Shown: piece by piece, positions 15,986 through 24,712 of the stretch
Position numbering within the stretch: the first letter of the stretch is position 1
Layout of the letters: each line of letters begins with the position of its first letter
Origin: Caldilineaceae bacterium
Lineage (GTDB): Bacteria > Chloroflexota > Anaerolineae > Caldilineales > Caldilineaceae
Assembly: GCA_958295845.1 (NCBI GenBank)
Contig: OY282376.1
Coordinates: 4,105,022 to 4,169,021, forward strand
Reading direction: 5' to 3'
DNA: 64,000 nucleotides
Made by a program: the position numbers and the translations under genes
The notes under the pieces: model-generated
What the model saw: only the letters and a program-made list of their open reading frames with translations
Database searches by the model: none
Told to the model about the DNA's origin: nothing

Positions 15986-17161
15986 TTAAGGCCCACCACA
16001 AAACTCGACCGCGGTAAGCGCGTAGAGCTTGGCGACCCGTACCAGTTCCTCCACCGGGACGGCCTCACTAAGAGTATGGGCGCCTGTCGCAGCCGGCCCG
16101 TGCGTAATTGCGGGGATGCCTGCTTCCGAGGCGTAGGTATTGCCGTCATCCACGAAGGGCTTGGCCCCAATTGGGAGCGGCGAGCCGATCAGTGCGCTGT
16201 GAGCCTTTTGAAACGCGGCAACGAGTGAATTACCGGAATCGATCTGGTAAGCGCCGCCTTGTACGGTGAATTCGAGATCTATTTCCGTGCCAGTTGCAGT
16301 TGCGACCTCGGCGAGCACTTGAGAAAACTCCTCTTGGACGGCTTTACCACTGGAAGGAGGGACCCAACGCCGCGTTCCCTGCACGATACATTCTGTAGGC
16401 GACTGGTTATAGATTTCCCCTGACTGCAGCTTGCCTACAAATGTGGAGTCGTGGCCGGCCAGGGAATGAGTCTTCTCCTTCAGACTTTCGTTCCATACAT
16501 GCAGCCGGTTCACCAGTTGTGCGCCTGCGACCAAAACGTTCGGCGTTCCGGGCGGGCGCAACACCTCATGCACGGGCGTACCTTCGCGTCGAATAGTTGC
16601 TTGAAAGATTCCCACCCCCCTGCCCGCTACCGGCAGAGGTTCGGCCAGGTACTCCGGCAGTAGGACGGCATCGCCTACCAGACCCTCGCGAATCATGGCG
16701 CGGACCTGACGGCCGTCGCCCCATGGCCCCTCGTGGTGGTCATGGGCCGTCAAGAGCACCCTGCCGGCGGGCAGAGCGTCAAGAGTGCGCAACACACGCA
16801 CCGCTTCCAGAGCCGCCGCGATGCCGCCTTTCATATCGGCGGAGCTGGAGCCGTAAAGCGTGTCATCCTCAACACGCGGCGGCACGAAAGGCAGATGTAC
16901 AGAATCCAGATGGCCGTCGAACTGTAGGGTGGGTCCAGGTCGGCCGCTGTCAAGCGCGGCCATGACGATGGGGGCTTGGGGCCAGTCGGCATCATGCCGT
17001 TGGACGGAAAAGCCGTCAGCGGTCAGGATCTCGGCCAGTCGATCGGCGACTGCGCCCGCACTGCGGGTCGGGCTGGGCACCTCGACCAGAGCTACAGCAG
17101 TGTCGATCAGCCGCTGGCGGTCAACGGTCCTGGCAACTTGGTCAAGCAGGGCGTTATTCAT
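15986..17161 (-). CDS. M20-family metallohydrolase (YgeY-like)
   Basis: 391 residues of the M20/ArgE/DapE peptidase clan. The first zinc ligand is in TLQFDGHLDSV, the bridging Asp in SSADMKGGIAAA, and the glutamate region reads AHDHHEGPWGDGRQ where most relatives have a DEE-type segment. The final His lies in GAHTLSEAVPVEEL. The HHEGPWGDG segment and overall pattern resemble the YgeY-type hydrolases linked to purine and selenium-associated clusters. It removes an acyl or amide group from a small amino-acid-like substrate; exact specificity unknown. Co-directional with the DUF1232 gene 24 bases upstream. An SsnA-like protein at 33 kb belongs to the same E. coli locus type. Confidence 0.8.
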   Translation of the reverse strand: MNNALLDQVARTVDRQRLIDTAVALVEVPSPTRSAGAVADRLAEILTADGFSVQRHDADWPQAPIVMAALDSGRPGPTLQFDGHLDSVHLPFVPPRVEDDTLYGSSSADMKGGIAAALEAVRVLRTLDALPAGRVLLTAHDHHEGPWGDGRQVRAMIREGLVGDAVLLPEYLAEPLPVAGRGVGIFQATIRREGTPVHEVLRPPGTPNVLVAGAQLVNRLHVWNESLKEKTHSLAGHDSTFVGKLQSGEIYNQSPTECIVQGTRRWVPPSSGKAVQEEFSQVLAEVATATGTEIDLEFTVQGGAYQIDSGNSLVAAFQKAHSALIGSPLPIGAKPFVDDGNTYASEAGIPAITHGPAATGAHTLSEAVPVEELVRVAKLYALTAVEFCGGP

Positions 17162-17185
17162 CTGTTGTGGCAGGCGCGTCTTAGT

Positions 17186-17560
17186 CTACTTGTCGTCAAC
17201 GACTCGCCAATCTCCGGGGATCGTCTTGTCGTCCTCATCCCAAATGTCCCAGACCTCCCGGTCCGGTTCATCCGGGGAAATATGTCCAAGCCGCACAAGC
17301 GCGCGGTGAACGGCAGCCTGCGGGGCCATCTGCACAAACAGACGCCCGGCCAGGACGACAGCGGCAATATCGTCAAAGGGCCCCGGCCACAGATCGATCG
17401 GCGACAGCCAGTATAGAATCGCCAGCAAAGGGAAACCGACTCTCAGCAGAAGCGACACCTGCCGATCGCCCATCAGTTGCCATACGACAGCAAAATCGCG
17501 TAAAATATCTGAAAAGCGCCAACCGCCGCTTCGAGGTACAAAGGATGAATCGCGGGTCAT
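17186..17560 (-). CDS. DUF1232 (YkvA-like) small membrane protein
   Basis: About 125 residues from an ATG at 17560, with ggag about 13 bases upstream; starts at 17599 or further out are possible but weaker. The diagnostic DUF1232 segment is LYWLSPIDLWPGPFDDIAAVV, preceded by a hydrophobic stretch (VSLLLRVGFPLLAILYWL) and followed by a second helix. The family usually reads YLxSPIDLIPDxIPxxGxxDD. A polar C-terminal tail ends the protein. Function of the family is unknown, and it is presumed to be membrane associated. It sits just upstream of the M20 hydrolase on the same strand and is divergent from the XPB-domain protein. Confidence 0.7.
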   Translation of the reverse strand: MTRDSSFVPRSGGWRFSDILRDFAVVWQLMGDRQVSLLLRVGFPLLAILYWLSPIDLWPGPFDDIAAVVLAGRLFVQMAPQAAVHRALVRLGHISPDEPDREVWDIWDEDDKTIPGDWRVVDDK

Positions 17561-17821
17561 TTCAACATGGCTCCAGTCTCTTTGAGATTGCCGCTTCATC
17601 TTCGTTTCTGGGCGCATTGTCTCACAGGTCTGTCCAATTGGGCAAGGTCTGGCAAAACGTCCGACTGGAATGAGGCTGGATTTCATCCAGCAGTTTGTGA
17701 AGTTGGGAAGCACAGAAACGCAGGAACGACCGCAACCGGATTGCGCTGTCAGTTTGAGAGCGACACGCGCTCGCTAGTCCCTTTAACGAGATTTGAGCTA
17801 CGGCAGTTCAGAAAGACGCAG

Positions 17822-19384
17822 ATGCCGCAGACCAGCCAGATGCTTTCCGAATACCCGGAGATCCACCTGCAAGTAATTGCAGAGTTTCGGGGCGCAATTC
17901 TGGATGAGGAGAAGAACGTCCGGTCGATGATCGACAGCCTGGGCGGCCAGATCACCGACCCAACCTCGGTCCTGATGGCCTTCCAGGAGATCACTGACAC
18001 GTATCCTGTTGCAAGGTCGGCGTTGGACCTCCTCCTTGGAGAGGGGGGCGAAATGCGAGAAGCCCAGTTCAGCCGCGAATACGGCAGCATCAGACAGATG
18101 GGGCCCTCCAGGTTAGAACGCGAGCAGCCCTGGAACACACCGGAGAGCGTAGCCGAGCTTCTCTATTACTACGGATTGATTGGCCGCACCTACAAAGGTG
18201 AAGGCCAGAACGCCCACACGATTATCTTCATCCCCAGTGACATCCTGCCCTGGCTGCCGCAGCCGACGACCGCCGATGGCGAACAGAGACTGGCCGCGAT
18301 GCCCGTGCCCCCGCCGCCGCCAGCGCGATTGCTGCGGCTGGAGGATGCCTTCCTGGAGGATGCCGGCACGCTGCTGGGCTTCCTGCATACCGAAGGGTTA
18401 CGCCTGCAGGGCGATGGCACTCCAGACCCGGAAGACATTGACCAACTTATGATACGCCTGAAGTCCGCAGACGGATTTGTTTCTCCATTTGCAGGGCCGG
18501 ACACATCGGCAAACATTGAGGATGCTCGGGTCGCTCTACTCTTGCACCTTGCAAGACGACTGGGCTGGCTGCGCCGGGCCGACGATGGACGTGTTCGTCT
18601 CACGGGGAACAGGGTGTACGCCTTTCTGGAAAAACCCAGACCCGAGCAGCGCTTTGCAGTTTGGGAGGCTTGGCGCACTTCCTCGGAATGGAACGATCTG
18701 GAGCGTATTCCCGGCCTCGATTGTTCTGGCGGCGACTGGCAAAACAATCCATTGCAAACACGGGAATCTGTGCTGCAGCTTTTGGGCCGATTGCTGCCGG
18801 GGGCCTGGTACAGCCAGTCCGATTTCTTAAGCGCTATCAAGGAATCGAGCCCCGACTTTCAGCGACCCACCGGCGACTACGATAGCTGGTACATTCGGCA
18901 CGAAAACGGAGAGGGATTCCTGCGCGGTTTCGAGCACTGGGAACTGGTTGAAGGAGTCCTACTGCGTTTCCTGCTAAACGGCCCTCTCTACTGGCTGTCT
19001 GCCGTCGACCTGGCGGAGCCATCTGCGGGCGACGATCTGTTGTTTTCGCTGAGCCCTTGGGGCGCACGCTGGTTGGGCCACGACAGCGAGACGCCCAATG
19101 AAGCGCGGCGGGGCCCGATCGTTGTCGGGGAAGACTTCACCATTGAGCTGCCTGCAGACACGCCGCTGATGGACCGTTTTCGCGTGGAACGGTTCAGCAA
19201 CTGGCAGGCCAGTTATCCTAGTTACCTCTACCAGATTAACCAGCGCAGTTTAAACAGAGCATCCGATGAAGGCGTCCATCCGGATCGCATATTGGCCTTT
19301 CTCGATTCCAAGGCGAGCAAGGTGCCGCCACGGGTTGCATCTGGACTTAAGAAATTCGGCGAAAGGCTTGCAACCGACTCTTAA
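17822..19384 (+). CDS. XPB/Ssl2-like helicase-associated domain protein without a helicase core
   Basis: 520 residues from the ATG at 17822; an in-frame extension to 17567 has no family resemblance. No Walker A, DEAD box or other helicase motif is present. The C-terminal ~120 residues (RFRVERFSNWQ, YLYQINQRSLNRASDEGVH, PDRILAFL) match the Helicase_C_3/XPB-Ssl2-type domain found in actinobacterial and Chloroflexota proteins. The middle region, with GAWYSQSDFLSAI, DSWYIRHENGEGFLRGFEHWE and LLRFLLNGPLYWL, looks like tandem winged-helix modules. A role in DNA repair or transcription is suggested only by domain homology. It stands alone and is divergent from the DUF1232 gene. Confidence 0.65.
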   Translation: MPQTSQMLSEYPEIHLQVIAEFRGAILDEEKNVRSMIDSLGGQITDPTSVLMAFQEITDTYPVARSALDLLLGEGGEMREAQFSREYGSIRQMGPSRLEREQPWNTPESVAELLYYYGLIGRTYKGEGQNAHTIIFIPSDILPWLPQPTTADGEQRLAAMPVPPPPPARLLRLEDAFLEDAGTLLGFLHTEGLRLQGDGTPDPEDIDQLMIRLKSADGFVSPFAGPDTSANIEDARVALLLHLARRLGWLRRADDGRVRLTGNRVYAFLEKPRPEQRFAVWEAWRTSSEWNDLERIPGLDCSGGDWQNNPLQTRESVLQLLGRLLPGAWYSQSDFLSAIKESSPDFQRPTGDYDSWYIRHENGEGFLRGFEHWELVEGVLLRFLLNGPLYWLSAVDLAEPSAGDDLLFSLSPWGARWLGHDSETPNEARRGPIVVGEDFTIELPADTPLMDRFRVERFSNWQASYPSYLYQINQRSLNRASDEGVHPDRILAFLDSKASKVPPRVASGLKKFGERLATDS

Positions 19385-19653
19385 CTCCGACCTTCTGCTT
19401 TCCCGAATCCATTTGGATTGCATAGGTAAAGGATGGTACGATAGCTTTTGTACAGAAGCGCGAGACGAGCCCGCGAAATTGCGGGCCGATTTATTGAAAC
19501 GTAATGCTAGACGTTACTTCCCCCTTTGGCACCTGTTGGCTCAGAAACGCGCATTGCGCGATAATAGTCTACTCTGCCGATTTAAGGGACCAATTCGGCA
19601 GGTGAAGGACGTAGACCATTTTTAGACACCGAAAAGGTGAAAAGGAGATTTTA

Positions 19654-21426
19654 ATGATGGGAAGGCATATTTCATCCTTGCGCGTCATTGCCATCTTGTT
19701 GGCGATGGCATTTCTGCTGGCTGCCTGTCCAGCCGCTGCACCGACCGGTGGCGCGGACATGGCGGCCGATGAAGAGATGGCAGAAGAAGAGGCGATGGAA
19801 GAAGAGGGCAAGGTTCTGACCATACTCTACTGGCAGGCTGCCTCTCTCCCCGGACCGTACCTGTCCGGTGGCACGAAGGACCAGGACGCTGGCGCAATCA
19901 CGTTGGAACCCCTGGCCAACTACGACCCGAACGGCACAATCGTGCCCAGACTTGCAGTGGAAATCCCCTCGATCGAGAACGGCGGCGTTTCGGATGATCT
20001 GATGTCGATTACCTGGACGTTGAAAGAAGGACTACTGTGGTCGGACGGCAGCGACGTGACCGCCGACGATGTGGTCTTTACCTGGCAGTACTGTTCCGAT
20101 GAAGCCACTGGCTGCACCGCCAGCGAGGCTTTTCTGGGCATCGAGTCTGTCGAAGCGCTTGACGACAACACCGTCAAGATCACCTTCGATTCTCCGACCC
20201 CCTATCCGTATAACGCTTTTGTCGGCGCGAATACGCCGATCATCAGCAGCGTCCAGTTTGCCGACTGCGTCGGTGCGGCTGCCCAGACCTGCAATGAGGA
20301 AAATACCGCCCCACTGGGTACAGGCCCCTATCGCATCATCGACTTCAAAGTCAACGATGTGGCCGTATACGAACGGAACCCATACTACCACGGCGAGCCG
20401 GCCTACTTTGATACGGTAGTCTTCAAGGGTGGCGGCGATGCCGCGTCGGCGGCCCGCGCTGTGCTGGAGACCGGAGAAGCCGACTACGCCTGGAACTTGC
20501 AGGTCGAGCCGGACATTCTGCGCGACATGGAAGCTGCCGGGCTGGGTAAGGTGGTATCCGCCTTCGCCGGCTATGTTGAGCGCGTCCTGATCAACCAGAC
20601 CAACCCGCATTCTGAATTGGGCGACGATCGTTCCGAGTACATGGATGGCGATAATCCCCATCCTTTCCTGACATTCCCGCCGATCCCGCAGGCGATGTCG
20701 ATGGCGATCGATCGCACGCTCATATCCGACCAGCTCTACGGCTTTGCCGGCCAGCCGACCTGCAACGTAATCCCGGCCCCGCTCCACTACGTATCAGATT
20801 CAAACGACGCCTGCCTGACCCAGGACATCGACGGCGCCAATGCACTGTTGGACGAAAACGACGTCCTCGATACTGATGGCGACGGCATCCGTGAATACAA
20901 CGGCGTTCCGCTGAAGATCTCCTACCAGACTTCTACGAATTCGGTACGGCAGAAAACGCAGGCCCTTCTGCGCCAGTGGTGGCTCCAGATCGGGATCGAG
21001 ACCGAACTGATCAACCACGACGCCAGCGTTTTCTTCGGCGGAGATCCCAACAGCCCTGACACCTATCAGAAGTTCTATACGGACTTGCAGATGTACACGA
21101 CCGGCCCAACGATCGACCCGCAGCAGCATCTGTCAAACTGGATCTGCGAACAGATCCCGATGCGGGAAAACTCCTGGGGCGGCGGCAACATCTCCCGCGG
21201 CTGCAACGCCGAATATGATGCATTGTTTGAACAGCTGACGCAGACTCCGGTTGGGCCGGAGCGTGAGGCATTGGTGAAGCAGCTAAACGATATTAACGTT
21301 CAGAATAACTACCAGATTCCGCTGGTATACCGCGGCGAAGTCTCCGCACATCTGGACACCCTCCAGGGCGTTTGGATCAACGGTTGGGACAGCCAAATGT
21401 GGAATGTAGGCGACTGGCACCGCTAG
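19654..21426 (+). CDS. ABC transporter solute-binding lipoprotein, family 5 (peptide/opine type)
   Basis: 590 residues with AAGGAG at 19641-19646. The N terminus is a lipoprotein signal (AILLAMAFLLAAC, lipidated Cys25) followed by an acidic, low-complexity tether rich in Glu, Ala and Met (residues ~36-52). The mature part is SBP_bac_5: YDPNGTIVPRLAVEIP, WTLKEGLLWSDGSDVTADDV, NTAPLGTGPYRIIDF and AMSMAIDRTLISDQLY are classic blocks. It captures peptides, opines, nickel chelates or glycosides outside the membrane and delivers them to the two permeases encoded downstream. No ATPase gene follows, so the transporter must share ATPases encoded elsewhere. A terminator-like hairpin separates it from the permease genes. 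Confidence 0.93.
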   Translation: MMGRHISSLRVIAILLAMAFLLAACPAAAPTGGADMAADEEMAEEEAMEEEGKVLTILYWQAASLPGPYLSGGTKDQDAGAITLEPLANYDPNGTIVPRLAVEIPSIENGGVSDDLMSITWTLKEGLLWSDGSDVTADDVVFTWQYCSDEATGCTASEAFLGIESVEALDDNTVKITFDSPTPYPYNAFVGANTPIISSVQFADCVGAAAQTCNEENTAPLGTGPYRIIDFKVNDVAVYERNPYYHGEPAYFDTVVFKGGGDAASAARAVLETGEADYAWNLQVEPDILRDMEAAGLGKVVSAFAGYVERVLINQTNPHSELGDDRSEYMDGDNPHPFLTFPPIPQAMSMAIDRTLISDQLYGFAGQPTCNVIPAPLHYVSDSNDACLTQDIDGANALLDENDVLDTDGDGIREYNGVPLKISYQTSTNSVRQKTQALLRQWWLQIGIETELINHDASVFFGGDPNSPDTYQKFYTDLQMYTTGPTIDPQQHLSNWICEQIPMRENSWGGGNISRGCNAEYDALFEQLTQTPVGPEREALVKQLNDINVQNNYQIPLVYRGEVSAHLDTLQGVWINGWDSQMWNVGDWHR

Positions 21427-21433
21427 TTTGAAT

Positions 21434-21461
21434 GGAGGGGGGGAGAGCTTTCTTCCCCTCC
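21434..21461 (+). terminator. Terminator-like or attenuator hairpin between SBP and permease genes
   Basis: ggagggg (21434-21440) pairs with cccctcc (21455-21461) around a purine/pyrimidine loop and is followed by a short T-rich stretch (tttatcc). It lies 8 bases after the SBP stop. Partial termination here would give more binding protein than permease, as in many importer operons. Confidence 0.6.
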
Positions 21462-21485
21462 TTTATCCTTCCCCCGAAAATCGCC

Positions 21486-22502
21486 TTGGGCCAATACCTC
21501 GTCCGTCGCGTTCTTACAATCATTCCGACCCTCATCGCCATCAGCTTTGTAATCTTTGCGGTGCTCGACCTCGCGCCCGGCGATCCAACCAGCGCCTTAC
21601 CAGAAACGATCCGCCCCGAAGTCCGCCAGCAGATTCGCAAGGCGATGGGGCTGGATGAACCTTTTCCGGTCAAGTATGGGTTGTGGTTGCGCCAATTCTT
21701 TGTCAATGAGCCGCTGTCATTGATCGAAAAAGCGTTCGACATTCAGATCGGGGATGGCGAGAAGCGGCTACGGGTGACCTCCTGGGGCAGTCGCGGCGTT
21801 CCGGTCATGGATATGATCGTAGAGCGCATGCCGCAAACGCTTTGGGTTGTGGGGCTGGCATATCTGGTCGCGATTGCGATCGCGGTGCCGGTCGGCGTTG
21901 TATCGGCAATCCGCCAGTACTCAATTTTTGATCAGGTCGGAACCTTCCTTTCGCTAATCGGCTACTCGATCCCGACTTTCTTCACAGGCCTGCTGATGAT
22001 TCTGTTATTCAGTGTGAAACTCAAGTGGTTTCCCATGATCTATGACACGAATCTTCAGATTGTAGATTGGAATAGTTTCGTACAGCAGTTGAGGCAGAGT
22101 GCAATGCCGGTGGCGGTTCTGGGATTCTTTCAGGCGGCGACTTTGGCCCGCTTTACGCGCTCGTCAATGCTTGACAACATCCCGATGGACTACGTACGCA
22201 CGGCGACGGCCAAGGGATTTCGCGAGAGGTATGTCGTCATCCGCCACATATTGCGCAACAGCTTGATTCCTGTTGTCACCCTGATTGCGTTGGGCATCCC
22301 TGCCATCTTCAGCGGCGCGATTATTACCGAACAGATTTTCCGGGTAAATGGGTTGGGCGCCCTCCTGATCGGCGCGATTCAACTGAATGACATTCCCCTG
22401 GTGCAGACTGTCACATTTATCTTTGCCTTTCTAATCGTCGTTTTCAACCTTGTCGCCGATGTAATCTATGGCATACTCGACCCTCGAATCAGGTACAGTT
22501 AG
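21486..22502 (+). CDS. ABC transporter permease (DppB/OppB type)
   Basis: About 338 residues from a TTG at 21486 that gives the usual family opening (M)GQYLVRRVLTIIPTL. An ATG at 21432 would add 18 unusual residues encoded by the hairpin and is less likely. Family features are SFVIFAVLDLAPGDPTS, the BPD_transp_1 core with YLVAIAIAVPVGVVSAI and SLIGYSIPTFFTGLLMILLF, and the EAA-like loop YVRTATAKGFRERYVVIRHI that docks the ATPase. Six transmembrane helices are expected. It forms the membrane channel with the next gene's product and works with the SBP upstream. The intergenic gap to dppC-like is about 40 bases. Confidence 0.88.
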   Translation: MGQYLVRRVLTIIPTLIAISFVIFAVLDLAPGDPTSALPETIRPEVRQQIRKAMGLDEPFPVKYGLWLRQFFVNEPLSLIEKAFDIQIGDGEKRLRVTSWGSRGVPVMDMIVERMPQTLWVVGLAYLVAIAIAVPVGVVSAIRQYSIFDQVGTFLSLIGYSIPTFFTGLLMILLFSVKLKWFPMIYDTNLQIVDWNSFVQQLRQSAMPVAVLGFFQAATLARFTRSSMLDNIPMDYVRTATAKGFRERYVVIRHILRNSLIPVVTLIALGIPAIFSGAIITEQIFRVNGLGALLIGAIQLNDIPLVQTVTFIFAFLIVVFNLVADVIYGILDPRIRYS

Positions 22503-22541
22503 ACTGTATTGGCCGGTCGTCTCGAGCGACGGGCCACTGGA

Positions 22542-23495
22542 ATGAATATGGCCGTCCGCACGCAAACGGCATCCGCTGACAATCTGGCAGTAGAAATCCC
22601 GGAACGCCGTTACCGAACGTTGTGGGGGGATGTATGGCTGCGATTTCGCCGTCACAAACTGGCGCTCGTTGGGGTATTCGTTCTCGGGCTTCTAGTTCTT
22701 GGCGTGCTCGCCGGTCCCCTCGTCTACACGGTGGATCCAGAGTACAGCTTTATCGTTGATGACATCGACTCGATCAACCAGCCGCCGTCGGTGCAATACC
22801 GGCTTGGCACCGACGACTTGGGGCGGGACACGCTGGCCCGAAACCTATTCGGAGGGCGCATTTCGCTCGCAGTGGGCGTGTTCGCTATGTTTGTCTCAAT
22901 CACGTTCGGCACGCTCGTCGGCGTTCTCTCCGGTTTCTTTCGGCGGCTTGACAACCCTCTGATGCGTTTTACCGATCTGATGCTGGCGTTGCCCAGTCTT
23001 CCACTCTTGCTGGTCATAATCATGCTGTTCCGAGACTCGCTCAAAGCGTTGCTCGGCCCCGAACTGGGGATTTTCCTGCTGGTTGTGCTTGTGATCGGTA
23101 TCCTGGGTTGGATGCCGACTGCCAGAGTTGTGCGCGGCTCGGTGCTGTCGATCAAGGAGAAGGAATTCGTAGAGGCTGCGGTCAGCGTGGGAACGCGCGA
23201 GCCTGTGATTCTATGGCAGCACATCCTGCCCAATGTTCTAAGCCCGATCATTGTTTCGGCAACGCTGGGGGTGGCTGCGGCTATACTTACCGAGTCGGCG
23301 CTTTCTTTCCTCGGCCTTGGCTTTCCTTCTAACGTGCCTACGTGGGGGCGGCTGCTCTTCGAAAACAAAGATTTCATCACCCAGAACCCGTGGCTCGTCA
23401 TCTGGCCGGGCATGTTCATTTCCCTCACCATTCTCAGCATAAACTTCATTGGCGACGGCCTGCGCGACGCGCTCGACCCCCGCCAGCGCCGTTAG
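22542..23495 (+). CDS. ABC transporter permease (DppC/OppC type)
   Basis: 317 residues from the ATG at 22542 (another ATG at 22548). The N-terminal RRHKLALVGVFVLGLLVLGVL is the OppC_N segment. RLGTDDLGRDTLARNLFGGRISL is the highly conserved periplasmic and second-helix region of DppC. The ATPase-docking loop reads KEKEFVEAAVSVGTREPVILWQHILPN, and the C terminus ends in INFIGDGLRDALDPRQRR. Membrane partner of the preceding permease. No ATP-binding genes follow, and the next gene is on the opposite strand. Confidence 0.92.
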   Translation: MNMAVRTQTASADNLAVEIPERRYRTLWGDVWLRFRRHKLALVGVFVLGLLVLGVLAGPLVYTVDPEYSFIVDDIDSINQPPSVQYRLGTDDLGRDTLARNLFGGRISLAVGVFAMFVSITFGTLVGVLSGFFRRLDNPLMRFTDLMLALPSLPLLLVIIMLFRDSLKALLGPELGIFLLVVLVIGILGWMPTARVVRGSVLSIKEKEFVEAAVSVGTREPVILWQHILPNVLSPIIVSATLGVAAAILTESALSFLGLGFPSNVPTWGRLLFENKDFITQNPWLVIWPGMFISLTILSINFIGDGLRDALDPRQRR

Positions 23496-23556
23496 AACTC
23501 AAGGCGGAAATTGAAATAGGGGTGGTTGGCTCTGATCTGGCCAGGCGCTACGGCTG

Positions 23557-23934
23557 TTAGCGCAGGCGGCTGATGACCTTGCCCAGCACCAGGTCCAGCG
23601 CGACTGGCCCGAATACGCGACTGTCGGTACCTTCGGCTGCGTTGTCGCTGGCAAGAATGAGCCGAATGCTGGGAGTGCCATTTTCGGTATGGCTTTCGAC
23701 TACCGCCGTCACCCGTTTGATGATTTGGAGCTCGTCTTGGTGAGGATGGCGGGCGACCACTATCTCTTCCTCTTGCGGTTTCCGCTGGCGATAGGCACGG
23801 GGATTCAGCATCACCACGGCGCCTGCCGGCAGGGTCGGCGTCATCGAATCTCCGGTCACTCGGAAAAGCCGACGGCGGCGGATCAGCCAAAGCGCCATCT
23901 CCCGCCAGCCGCTACGGGGCACGTTGGATACCAT
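23557..23934 (-). CDS. sodX: Nickel-type superoxide dismutase maturation protease
   Basis: About 125 residues from an ATG at 23934; a TTG four codons earlier would overlap the sodN terminator, and an ATG at 23898 is a shorter option. It belongs to the S24/S26 signal-peptidase-like fold. RVTGDSMTPTL carries the catalytic Ser, and IIKRV supplies the general-base Lys about 45 residues later. LASDNAAEGTDSRVFGPV is the conserved C-terminal box. Its position directly downstream of sodN and small size mark it as the protease that trims the NiSOD leader to expose His1. It probably has no transmembrane segment and acts in the cytoplasm. Confidence 0.85.
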   Translation of the reverse strand: MVSNVPRSGWREMALWLIRRRRLFRVTGDSMTPTLPAGAVVMLNPRAYRQRKPQEEEIVVARHPHQDELQIIKRVTAVVESHTENGTPSIRLILASDNAAEGTDSRVFGPVALDLVLGKVISRLR

Positions 23935-23943
23935 CTTATTTCC

Positions 23944-23978
23944 CAAAAAAAGACTGGACCCTGGCAGGGTCCAGTCTT
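23944..23978 (-). terminator. Rho-independent terminator after sodN
   Basis: A perfect 12-bp stem (23950-23961 with 23967-23978) and 5-base loop is followed, on the minus strand, by a run of seven T residues. It ends sodN transcription immediately before the sodX start codon, so sodX expression should depend on read-through. Confidence 0.9.
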
Positions 23979-24039
23979 GGAATCGTTTTCAACCTTGTAA
24001 TCGGTCTGCGGTCACAGACAGGTTCCAGCGCGCCTGGGA

Positions 24040-24492
24040 TCAGGTAGCCACGTAGTAAGCTACATCCCGCCCCTTGGTGGCCCAGTAGACGTTGTGAATA
24101 TCCTCAATGGCAGCCATCAAATCGTTGGCTGCATCGACATCGACGCCCTGCTTTACGGCCGAGCAAAGCTTGGCAGCATTCCAGAACTTTTCATGCAGAT
24201 CCGGGTATTCATCCAGATGTTCCGGCTTGAAGTAGTCGGTCCAGAGGATGAGCAACTCCTCTTTGGCCAAGTGCGCCTGCTGTTCCTTGATGGCAACGAA
24301 GCGGCCATAGGTGTTGTGGTCGGCAGCGTCTGCCGGGCCGAGGTCGATGATTTTTTTGGTCATCGACAGCGCTGCTTCGGCGGCAATGCGTGCGGAGGCC
24401 GGGTCATAGACGCCGCAGGGGCCGTCACAGTGGGCGCTGACGGTTTCAAACGCAGTCTTGGCAATGAGCTTGGCAATGGCTTCCTGAAACAT
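24040..24492 (-). CDS. sodN: Nickel superoxide dismutase
   Basis: 150 residues. After a 20-residue leader ending in VSA comes the nickel hook HCDGPCGVYDP. His1, Cys2 and Cys6 of the mature protein are the nickel ligands, and Tyr9 is present. Most described NiSODs have Leu or Ile at mature position 4 where this one has Gly. The rest (ARIAAEAALSMTKK, TYGRFVAIKEQQAHLAKEEL, LWTDYFKP) matches the four-helix-bundle family, which forms hexamers and dismutates superoxide in the cytoplasm. Ribosome site aaagga lies before the ATG. A strong promoter lies about 190 bases upstream, and the sodX protease gene follows after a terminator. Confidence 0.95.
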   Translation of the reverse strand: MFQEAIAKLIAKTAFETVSAHCDGPCGVYDPASARIAAEAALSMTKKIIDLGPADAADHNTYGRFVAIKEQQAHLAKEELLILWTDYFKPEHLDEYPDLHEKFWNAAKLCSAVKQGVDVDAANDLMAAIEDIHNVYWATKGRDVAYYVAT

Positions 24493-24537
24493 GTGGAATC
24501 CTTTCTGTGTTCGTGGAGGTCAGAAGTTGTGACTCAC

Positions 24538-24621
24538 TTAGAGTTCAGACTGCAACTCTTGATCTGCTTGATAGTGATAGTGGACCGCGGTGCGCATGGC
24601 ACTGTAGCGGCCGTATTTCAT
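24538..24621 (-). CDS. Possible leader mini-ORF in the sodN 5' untranslated region
   Basis: A 27-codon ATG-to-TAA frame lies wholly between the sodN promoter and sodN, ending 46 bases before its start codon. The peptide starts MKYGRYSAMRT and contains VHYHYQ, two His residues that could bind metal. No clear Shine-Dalgarno is visible, so translation is uncertain and this may be a chance frame. Confidence 0.25.
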   Translation of the reverse strand: MKYGRYSAMRTAVHYHYQADQELQSEL

Positions 24622-24683
24622 GTCGATAACGAGTACAACTCAAATCACGGGTCAGTCTGTTCTGTCTCTTCGCAAGCAAGCGA

Positions 24684-24712
24684 AGTATACCGAAATCAGA
24701 GGAATGAGTCAA
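24684..24712 (-). promoter_or_regulatory. Sigma-70-type promoter of sodN
   Basis: On the minus strand TTGACT (24712-24707) and TATACT (24689-24684) are spaced by exactly 17 bases. Transcription would start near 24677, giving a 5' leader of about 185 bases before sodN. The leader also contains a small inverted pair (agagtt/aactct, near 24541-24560). The rest of the 24493-24807 gap shows no other gene. Confidence 0.75.
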
